A stretch of 64,000 nucleotides of DNA from NCBI RefSeq assembly GCF_964204645.1, contig NC_134027.1:13008485-13072484 (forward strand), written 5' to 3'. Origin of the DNA: Tubulanus polymorphus (Eukaryota > Nemertea > Palaeonemertea > Tubulaniformes > Tubulanidae). Below the pieces are notes generated by a model that did not search any database, was not told the origin of the DNA, and saw only the letters and a list, made by a program, of their open reading frames with translations. Position 1 is the first letter of the stretch, and each line of letters opens with the position of its first letter. Positions 56,273-64,000 of this stretch are shown piece by piece. The translations under genes and the position numbers were made by a program.

Positions 56273-56479
56273 ATGGTAGATAGTTTTCCAAAAGCGTTTC
56301 AATATAATAAATCAATTAAATATAATATTCCTGCAATAGATTTTAATAACGATATTTCATATAGAAATGAAAATTTAAATTCATTAATTTATTTAGACAT
56401 TTATGTTACTGAAAGTACTAATTTTAATGCAAAGATAGAAAATATATTTCATGTATATATAATTAATTTTAAAAAATGA
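56273..56479 (+). CDS. Copy B: small hypothetical protein MVDSFPKAFQYN, 68 aa
   Basis: An intact frame (MVDSFPKAFQYNKSIKYN ... NAKIENIFHVYIINFKK) overlapping the next start by four bases. The same sequence forms the C-terminal part of the fused copy-A frame. Function unknown. Confidence 0.5.
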   Translation: MVDSFPKAFQYNKSIKYNIPAIDFNNDISYRNENLNSLIYLDIYVTESTNFNAKIENIFHVYIINFKK

Positions 56480-57660
56480 AAGATGAAAAACAATGGTTAT
56501 TAAAATCTAATATGAAGTATTGGCAGAACCAATTAAATTTTGCTGTTTATTGTGCAACAACAGGATGTGGAATAAGTTGGAATGATCATTTGAATAATTC
56601 TAAATATAAATTAATTCAAAGTTTATTTAGATTCCATACATGCTTTCAAATGAGATAAATATTAAATGAATTAGAGACCCCTTTACCAGGATCTAGATAT
56701 TTTAAAGAATTAGATAATGATATTAATTTATCAAAGTTTTATAAAATTTGTAATGAATTTAATATAGATATAAATAATTCTGATTTTAGAACAAAACTTG
56801 GAACAATAAGATCACTTCCTTGCCCTAAAAAGATTGCAGAATATTGTACACTTCCCATACCATCTAATAGTTTTTATAATATCTATAATAATAATTTAGG
56901 TTATGGTAAAATAGAAAGTAAGGATTAAGAAACATTAAATTTTAATAAATTACCGAAATTCTATGATAATTTAAAACAAGAAAACAATAATGGTTGGGTT
57001 TATTTTATTTTAGAAAATAGTGAAGGTTTTACTAAATCGGGTATACAAAGAATAAATCAATCAATTAGAACTTATTTTATTTGCATACTAGGCGCTCAAG
57101 TTGAAACAAGAACCCCGATAATTGGATATTTAAATACATCATTTTATACACAAAAACAATTTAAAGTTTTATTTGAAGATTCAATTCATAATGATAAAAA
57201 TAGATCGATTCCAGAAAACATAGTAAGATATCAAAATTATGTAGATAAATCACATGTAAGATTAAATGATTGTATTGGTCCTAATTTATTAATTATTTCT
57301 GATGATTTAATATTAAAGATGGGAAATATTATTGGTTATAATATTTTAATTAAGACTGCAACAATAAATAATAAGTTTGGATTGAATGACATAAATAAAA
57401 AGATTATTTCTGCTCCAAAACTAATGGAAGATGAAAAAATTAAAAAACATATTCAATCAACAGAAACTAAAACTAAGAATATTGAATTGGACAATGATTC
57501 TAAAATAAAAGATTACAATACATCAGAAAATATAAAAACTGATATTATTCAACATGATATAATTAAAACTAACAATCATAATAAAACCCATGAAAATACT
57601 AACTCAGCTATTATTTGTATAGGAATTGTAATAGGAGGAATATTATATTTTAAATTTTGA
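56476..57660 (+). pseudogene. Copy B: conserved ~390-aa protein with C-terminal membrane anchor
   Basis: It starts MKDEKQWLLKSNMKYWQNQ with TGCGISWNDH, FRFHTCFQMR, PIPSNSFYNIYNN, NGWVYFILENSEGFTKS, SIRTYFICILGAQVETR, HNDKNRSIPENIVRYQNYVDK and the tail helix CIGIVIGGILYFKF. Only two stops break it (about 56657 and 56927). It is the better preserved of the two copies, and it defines the length: about 395 codons from ATG 56476 to TGA 57658-57660. Function unknown; a tail-anchored virion protein is a reasonable guess. Confidence 0.7.
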
Positions 57661-57675
57661 TTTTTCATTATATAA

Positions 57676-59597
57676 ATGGAAGAAGATATTCCAATGGATA
57701 CTTTTGATGAACCCGGTATAACTGATGAACCACAACCTGAATTTAATGAAACTAATATTGATAATGATGATGGATCAGCATATAATAATAATTTAAATAA
57801 TGATGAAGACATATAATTCTAGTTTAGCTGATGAAGATGATGGTGTAATTGATTACGAAATGCGTGAAAAATTTAAAGAATATATGACAGCTCCCGAAAG
57901 GGAAGTTATTAAACCCGTAACATTTAGAAAAGATTTAATGAATAAATTAGTAAATACAACTAATCCTTATTTGAAAAATCAATTATATGGAATGAAACAT
58001 AGAGTAATAGATACAATTGTTAACGAATTATTACCAAAAGATGTAATAGATAAAGTTGATACAGAAGATATTGTAATGCAAATTGAAAAAGATGATCCAC
58101 ATTTCATGAATAATTTAGAATTTAAAAATGATGCATGGTTTTATAATGTTGAATTAAATAACAAAACTGCATCAATAAAATTATCAAGAATGGGTCAAGA
58201 TAATATTTTTGAACCTGGAATGCGAGCAAGATCTACAATTGAACGTTCAAAAGGTGGTTCAGAATTTCTCAGAATTATATGGAATGCACTCGATAGAATA
58301 AATGAAGAAGAACCAAATGTTGGTATTGATATTAACAAATATTCACCATTCAAAAATCCAAATTTAAATTCTTCTTATGTTGATCCAGAACTGAAAGAGT
58401 ATGGAGATCGATTAGACAAATTAAGAACTTCAACACCAGAAACATCGAGAAGAGATATTCAACAAATTGATAATGATTCAAGTCAATTACAATTAGTAAA
58501 ACATTTTGATAGCATGTTAGATACAGTTCATTCATTTGAAGAAGAGATGAATAGTGTTTTAGATACACCTGGTATTGAAACTGGAACAAATCGAATGCAA
58601 TCTTTATTAAAAAAGGATTACTTGATTTAAATGAAGCACAATTAAAAATATTTCCTGAACAAGCACGTAGAGAAATTAAAGGTATGCAAGAATCAGCTGG
58701 TGAAATTGCTAAAATATTAGCAATTTCACCAGCTCATTCTTGATGAGATTTTCTAAAATAACCATGAAAAAGAATTAACTGATGCAAATGAAGAATTAAA
58801 ACAATTAGAATTAAATAAAGATCTTCAAGTTATTGATGAAGCTGAATATGAAAGCAGAAAGTCAGCTTTAGAAAAAGAAATGATTTAAAATATATCAAAG
58901 AATTACAGGAAAAAGAAAGAGATATATTATTGAAATCATATGTTATCATAAGTTATTTTTAAAGATTTAATAATAAAACCAGATTCTAAAATATCCTTGA
59001 AAGACAGAATGAAATTATTATTTAAACTAGAAGGTATAACAATTCTTTCAATTCTAACAGCTGTAACTATGGTATTCACAACAATAGGTTTAGCTATATC
59101 AAATTCATTAAAATCTACACCAAATCCTAATAAACCGGATAAACCCCCAAATGTCTAAAAGTTGTTTCTAAAGATTTAATAATAAAACCGGATTCAAAAC
59201 TATCATTAAAAGATAGAATAAAATTATTATTTAAATTAGAAGGTATCACAATTCTTTCAATTCTAACAGCTGTAACTATGATATTTACAACAATAGGTTT
59301 AGCAATATCAAATTCATTAAAATCTACGCCTACACCTAATAAACCAGATAAACCACCAAATAATCATTCTATACAAGATAAAGTTAAAGATGGTTTAAAG
59401 AAATTAGCAAAATATCTATGGGAATTATCTAAAAAATCTGCTGCAGCTTTCCCCGGAGTTATAGCATCAATTGTTGGTTTTGTTTTAAAATCTGCTGGGA
59501 ATGTTCTTAACTTTTCTGCTGAACATATTATTTTATTTCTAATTACAGTTGTAAGTGCTATTATTTTTGGGTTAGTGAATATGGTAAAAAATAAATG
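57676..59597 (+). pseudogene. Copy B: large mosaic membrane protein
   Basis: The N-terminus begins in TATAAATG (IPMDTFDEPGITDEP). After a frameshift near 57810, an intact 276-codon stretch (57800-58630) encodes REKFKEYMTAPEREVIKP, FKNDAWFYNVELNNKTAS and IERSKGGSEFLRIIWNAL. The distal part is broken by frameshifts (58615-58900), then the triple-hydrophobic C-terminal domain (SILTAVTMIFTTIGLAISN, VIASIVGFVLKSAGNVL, IILFLITVVSAIIFGLV) ends at 59597. The middle is unlike copy A. Similar C-terminal domains occur in many invertebrate element proteins of unknown role. Confidence 0.6.
58955..59360. repeat. ~203-bp tandem duplication within the mosaic protein gene
   Basis: TTTAAAGATTTAATAATAAAACC-type sequence through CCGGATAAACCCCCAAAT-type sequence occurs twice in tandem (about 58955-59155 and 59158-59360), with roughly 90% identity. 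It duplicates the first hydrophobic segment. Confidence 0.85.
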
Positions 59598-59618
59598 ATT
59601 AATTTTTTTGTTAAATAA

Positions 59619-60160
59619 ATGAGTGGGAGTTATACAGATCCTTCTAAGAATTCAAGAATATCTAATACTATTAAAGCAGAGAGATCTCATCATATAATTA
59701 CTCATAATCCTTCTAATATTAATCCCGATGAAACTTTATATGTTAGATATCCCTCGATTAAAAAAAAAATACTTTTTATGTTCCAAATAGTATTTATATA
59801 TCAGCTGATATAAAAGTAACTGGTAATAATAATAATTATGTTGTTGATAATGTTGGAAGATATTGGATTATAAAATTAACAATAAAGATTGGACCAGAAA
59901 CAGTTTTTTCATTAGATGATTATAATTTGTTTTATTTGTTTGATTTATGGTTAACAAAAGAAAATAGAAATAATATGATATTTCAAGGCATCCAATCAGA
60001 AAACCAAAATAAATTAAGATCTGAAGCTAATAATGCAGTAGTAACTAATGCTACAGATAATTTGATAAAAAAGATTTATGGAAGCAAATATAAAATTCCA
60101 TTAGACTTCGAATTGATAAATAATAATGCACCTTCATATAAATATGCTATACAAGAAGCG
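59619..60160 (+). pseudogene. Copy B: candidate major capsid protein, 5' part
   Basis: It starts in GTTAAATAAATG: MSGSYTDPSKNSRIS, IKAERSHHIITHNPS, DETLYVRYP. A frameshift occurs at an A run near 59762. The second part has VTGNNNNYVVDNVGRYW, TVFSLDDYNLFYLFDLWL and ATDNLIKKIYGSKYKI, ending at YKYAIQEA. It supplies the ~70 residues deleted in copy A. The gene is cut at about 60160 by unrelated GCTGAAA-rich DNA, so the C-terminal jelly roll is absent. Confidence 0.6.
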
Positions 60161-60300
60161 GTTCCTGAACTTCGCTGAAAAAGCTGAAACACTGAAAAGC
60201 TGAAATAAAAACGCTGAAATTTCAGGGAATTTCCGAAAAACGCCGAAATTTCAGGGAATTCCCGAAAACGCTGAAATCGTGCTAGGTACCGCGCAATGTT
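60161..60300. repeat. GCTGAAA-rich palindromic insert
   Basis: Repeated CGCTGAAATTTCAGGGAATT and CCGAAAA motifs make short overlapping palindromes for ~130 bp. It is GC-richer than its surroundings and ends the capsid homology abruptly. It is probably a fragment of a MITE or hAT-type terminus. Confidence 0.5.
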
Positions 60301-60429
60301 TATAAACATTGTTAAATAATATAAATAAGATATAATAAGATAGATAATAATTATTATCATAGAATGATCGCTCAACTTAAATTATGAATTAGATATAAAC
60401 AAAGATGATTTTATAAACTTACTAGAAAC

Positions 60430-60985
60430 AAAATTAGAAAAATTAATATATCTATGTACTAGACGTACGTAAGAATCCAAGAATCCAAGAATTCTTACTT
60501 TCTTACTCGTACCTCTTGTACTTAGATATATAAATTAGTTTTTATAAAATTTAAAAATGTAAATTATCAATCTAAGTATAGAAATAATTATAATATAATC
60601 TATTTTTTATTTCTATTAAGTGAAAACATATAATTATCTCACATAATATATTTTTAATTACTACAAATCTATTTATTAATATATGTACTAGAGGTACGAG
60701 TAAGAATCCAAGAATCCAAGAATTCTTACTTTCTTACTCGTACGTCTAGTACATACATATATAAATTAGTTTTTTTTAATTAAAAATGTAAATTATTAAT
60801 TGAAGTATAGAAATAGTTATAACATAATCTATTTCTTATTTTTGTTAAGTGAAAACATAAAATTTATTCATTTTTATAAAACTAAGTACGAGAGGTACGA
60901 GTAAGAATCCAAGAATTCTAACTTTATTACTTTCTTGGCAAGAATGTTGGTTTCGTACTCGTACTACTCGTACATAGATATATAA
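60430..60985. repeat. Three tandem long hairpins (~220-bp period)
   Basis: Three inverted repeats are centred near 60495, 60722 and 60930. The middle one pairs TATGTACTAGAGGTACGAG(TAAGAA) with its complement at 24 of 25 positions. Each loop carries repeated TCCAAGAA. The hairpins are separated by a shared AT-rich spacer (AAAATGTAAATTAT, AGTATAGAAATA, AAGTGAAAACATA). No coding frame. Confidence 0.85.
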
Positions 60986-60999
60986 ATAGTTATTTTAAA

Positions 61000-61262
61000 A
61001 AAGGGGGTTTAAAGCATTTAGGTATCTAATACGTATTTAATACGCATTAGATACGTATTTAAGTATTTATGTATCTAATATGTATTAATCTAAATAACCT
61101 TTATTATTTTCAAACTTAGTTGAAAAAATAAAAATATATTAGTTGAAAAATTAAAATAAATAAAATATTTCAAAAAAGGGGGTTTTAAGTATTGATGTAT
61201 CTAATACGTATCAAATACGTACCTAATACGTATCTATTACGTACCTAATACATAAATGCTTA
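61000..61262. repeat. TATCTAATACGTA repeat block
   Basis: Two ~90-bp blocks start AAAAAAGGGGGTTTAAAG (61000) and AAAAAAGGGGGTTTTAAG (about 61172). Each is followed by several degenerate copies of TATCTAATACGTA and TACGTACCTAATACGTA, many self-complementary around ACGT. They lie just beyond the ATPase gene of copy C. Confidence 0.8.
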
Positions 61263-61269
61263 AAATACC

Positions 61270-61871
61270 TTATTTTATAAATTCATATCCATAAGGAAAT
61301 TGTAGTCTCAGAAGCAATTTGGAACCTTTATTACGTTTTAATTTATTCATATATTCATCATGTAATTCAGTAGGTATAATTTGATTTTCTTCCAAAGATT
61401 GTTGCATTGATATTGTAGAATAAAACTAAAAATCTAATATTCTTCCTAAAGTCTTTAACAATTGAATTATATTTTTGATTTGAAACCAATGTTGTTATGC
61501 CAAAATGTCTCCCAGAGAAAGCTACATAACATAACTCACTTTCTCTAACTTTTGAATCATGTAAATTAGCACAATCATCTATAATGAATAATGTATTTGA
61601 TCCTTTATAAATATCAATAGCTATTTTTATACAATTATCTAGATTTTCTTTTACTGTTTTAGGATCTAATATAATAAACTTTTTTATCTTAACTAAACCC
61701 CTATTATATGTTTTATTCATTTCATAAGTGGGGCAGAATAATATTATATTATCAAAATGATTCTTATAAATAGTTTCTAACAAGTCTAATATGAAATGTG
61801 TTTTACCACAGTTGGTTACCCCAGTAACTAACATATTAATGCGGTTCAAATATAAATAAATCTTTATTCAT
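61270..61871 (-). pseudogene. Copy C: A32/FtsK-like packaging ATPase
   Basis: It starts in AATAAATG at 61871 (MNKDLFIFEPH). After a one-base frameshift it reads NMLVTGVTNCGKTHFIL (Walker A), TLFIIDDCA (Walker B) and SELCYVAFSGRHFGITTLV (sensor region). A second frameshift near 61420 leads into LEENQIIPTELHDEYMNKL and LRLQFPYGYEFIK at the end. This copy keeps the C-terminal domain that copy A has lost. It overlaps the end of integrase by eight bases. Confidence 0.85.
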
Positions 61872-62549
61872 TTATTCTTTTAATTTTACTAGATAAAATC
61901 CATTCATTGAATTTTGTCATCGTACCCTTTATATTTCACCAGAGAATACTTTTTTCCTTTAAGAGTTTTTGTTTTCAATACTTTTTCTATTTTGTATTCT
62001 ATTTCATCTGGATTTGGTACAAGTGATAATTCTTGTTCATAGAAATAACCTAATATTTCTTCATCTTTTAAATCTTCTAGTTTATAAACAAAAGGTTTAG
62101 TTAATATTATCTTTTTAATCTTAAATATTTCTTCAGTAAAATTTGGAGTATAACCTTTATAAAATGTTTTTCTATATTTAGATATTCTAACATGTTGTCC
62201 AATTTTAAACTTAGGTTCACCAAAATCATGTGATACAAACGCACCATATAAATTATTCCAAACTATTTCTGAATTATCTTCTTTTCTAGCATGTATAGGT
62301 TTCATACCAATACTTGAATGTTTAGAATTATTATAACCTTTCACTAAATCATCTAATACATCGATATATTTATATGTTTCATTAGCAGTAAAATGTTTCC
62401 ACATTCTAGTTTTCAATGTTTTATTAAATCTTTTTATAATAGATGCTTTTTGATCCGAATGTGTTGAAAAATATTCTACATCGTTATCAGATAATAATTT
62501 TTTCAAATGTTTATTATAAAATTCCTTACCTTCATCAAATTGTATTATA
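61864..62549 (-). pseudogene. Copy C: Polinton integrase, 3' part
   Basis: Reading down from 62549: IQFDEGKEFYNKHLKK with the second catalytic Asp, FSTHSDQKAS, then IIKRFNKTLK where the catalytic Glu of the ERFN-type motif is Lys (codon 62432-62434). Next come GYNNSKHSSIGMKPIHA, KFKIGQHVRISKYRKTF, and a chromodomain-like tail (KYSLVKYKGYDDK, frameshift, FNEWI). Apart from that frameshift the 200 codons are open. The 5' part with the first Asp is replaced by a Gypsy LTR at about 62550. Confidence 0.88.
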
Positions 62550-63279
62550 ACAGCCAGGAACGATGCCTTTAAACTCAGTCGGCCTTAATGATCTTTGAAC
62601 CGGTTCATAACGGATGCAGTTAGGCCTAATCGATCGTTCGAGTTTCCGACGTGTGGGGACCAGAAGAGCTGTTATTCGCAGATTCTTTGACACACCTCCC
62701 AGCGCCACATCTGCAAGATGGACAACCTCACACCTAAGACCTCGGTTTAATCCTAGAGAAATAAATGAATCATAAGAGATATTTATAAGAATATCAACAC
62801 ACCATTTATTCACTACCGACAACTATGGCGGCTTAATATACAACAGAATAAACCATTTATAATTGTTAACTAGACTTATAAAAGCACCATTACATTCATA
62901 GTTTCACTCTACTTACGAATGTAGCACACACAGACTAATATAGGGCAGCCATATTGATCTTCAAAGAATAACTATAATTGATACCTTTATACACCATCCT
63001 ACGCGCTTTAACCCAGCTGCATATAATGTCAATAATAACGTTAAGTTAATAATGTAAATAATAACAACACGCTTACCTAGAGAAATAAATGAATCATAAG
63101 ATATATTTATAAGAATATCAACACACCATTTATTCACTACCGACAACTATGGCGGCTTATTATACAACAGAATTAACCGCCAAAAGTAGTACCAAGTGCC
63201 CTGGTGGCAGCACTGTATGGTAAGCAATTAAATACAGAAACCGGGAGTCGAATAATGTGCTTAATACTTGCCTACCACA
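62550..63279 (-). repeat. Gypsy 3' LTR inserted in copy C integrase
   Basis: On the minus strand the sequence begins TGTGGTAGGC at 63279, directly after a polypurine tract, and runs about 730 bp to the integrase junction. Two ~110-bp direct repeats (CTAGAGAAATAAATGAATCA ... ) lie inside at about 62753 and 63078. The TG start and its position after a PPT identify a Ty3/Gypsy LTR; the far end is only located by loss of integrase homology. Confidence 0.75.
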
Positions 63280-63296
63280 TTCTCCCCCTAGTTAAA
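63280..63296 (-). other. Polypurine tract of the Gypsy element
   Basis: The minus strand reads AACTAGGGGGAGAA immediately before the LTR start TGTGG, the classic second-strand priming site arrangement. Confidence 0.75.
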
Positions 63297-63616
63297 ATAT
63301 ATCGCCCCGATATCAGATCAGCTTAATTTAGCTAAACCTACACGTACGGAATATAAACACATGAGCTAAAACCTTTAAATGTCAAGAGCCACAATCAATT
63401 AATTTTAAACAAGATTCTTACTCAAACCAAACAAATTAATCAAAATCAATACATCTGAACTCTCCTCCCTTACGAAGGAAAGAAAATCTGACCCAAGATC
63501 CAATGATTCACATCAGTAATAGACAACGAAACTACAAAATTTTACTGTTTTTTTTTAAATTCCAGATAAAACAACAACAATTTAAAAACAAATCCAAAAT
63601 TTAGCAATGCAAATTA

Positions 63617-64000
63617 ACCACGATCCTGAAGCATAGACGCAAGTGCAGACAAAGCAGAATTTCCCGCAACACTAGGATCCTTGCTTCTTGTAATTAACCA
63701 CTCTGCTCTAACCTTCCAGGAATCCTTAGACACGTTTGACTGATTCACGACGTAATCACCAGAAGTTAACCAATCAGGAGGTCATCTATCTCTAACACTT
63801 CTTCTAGGAGCTTCCGGACTCCGATCTCCATGAGCCACAATCTCGTCCGCCTCACTTTCGGAACTCGAGTCGCTACTGGATTCATCAACTTCATGCAGAG
63901 TACGTACACGACCACCACCAATCGGTTCAACAACATATACAGGAACATCAGGAGACACTCTCCGCTTAACCTCGTACGGCGTTGATTCCCATCTATCGGC
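63617..64000 (-). pseudogene. Gypsy Pol C-terminus (partial, off the window edge)
   Basis: The minus-strand frame reads DRWESTPYEVKRRVSPDVPVY and EPIGGGRVRTLH, the end of a Gypsy integrase. It continues with an acidic Ser-rich stretch (SSSDSSSESEADE), a stop near 63783, and SGDYVVNQSNVSKDSW to a stop near 63617. The upstream part lies outside the window. Confidence 0.7.

Noticed and set aside
62535-63146. Two frames beginning MSVVNKWCVDILINISYDSF
   Set aside because: They are identical starts because of the direct repeats inside the Gypsy LTR, not genes.

Overview
The window is animal nuclear DNA, most likely from a marine invertebrate (a mollusc is my guess, at low confidence). It has a spliced host-type gene (TMEM121-like), a typical metazoan transposon mix (pogo/Tigger, hAT, PIF/Harbinger, BEL/Pao, Ty3/Gypsy, CR1/L2-like LINE, tRNA-derived SINE, MITEs) and long AT-rich intergenic DNA. 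There is no bacterial-style operon, rRNA or CRISPR array. Most coding-looking sequence belongs to decayed copies of one family of Maverick/Polinton-like endogenous DNA virus elements, all very AT-rich with short, tightly packed genes.

Layout. 0.3-1.15 kb: integrase-type transposase pseudogene (-). 1.2-2.1 kb: 72-bp tandem array. 2.2-17.8 kb (copy A, +): protein-primed DNA polymerase B carrying an intein at its catalytic DTDS motif and split by a pogo element; a minus-strand zinc-finger/zinc-ribbon gene (VLTF3-like by inference); a penton-like gene cut by a LINE; small membrane-protein genes; a conserved ~390-aa protein with a C-terminal membrane anchor; a mosaic membrane protein; candidate double-jelly-roll major capsid protein; rve integrase with chromodomain; A32/FtsK-like packaging ATPase; two small basic proteins. 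17.8-21.2 kb (copy F, -): an OB-fold-like gene split by an internally deleted BEL element, then a polymerase fragment amplified as three 385-bp units. 21.2-33.1 kb: host DNA with MITEs, a SINE, long perfect hairpins and the TMEM121-like exon (-). 33.1-34.1 kb (copy D, +) and 37.6-40.2 kb (copy E, -): mutually inverted left-end fragments, each with a terminal foldback; E also carries a hAT-type insertion. 42.8-44.3 kb: spliced hAT/ZNF862-like gene. 44.3-48.6 kb: decayed Gypsy element (-) with a LINE reverse transcriptase inside. 49.7-52.9 kb: PIF/Harbinger element with both its genes. 53.5-60.2 kb (copy B, +): second long viral-element copy, from OB-fold gene to capsid gene. 60.4-61.3 kb: hairpin and repeat arrays. 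61.3-62.5 kb (copy C, -): ATPase and integrase. 62.5-64 kb: 3' end and LTR of another Gypsy element (-), running off the window.

The viral-element genes form a recognisable set: replication (PolB, possible OB-fold ssDNA-binding protein), integration (integrase), packaging (ATPase), virion (capsid, penton-like and membrane proteins) and a possible late transcription factor. Most start codons across copies A-E sit in the hexamer TAAATG, usually behind a T-rich run, resembling the poxvirus late-promoter core. Every recognisable enzyme gene is broken, so these are relics, not active virus. Copies A and B complement each other's deletions well enough to compare gene boundaries.
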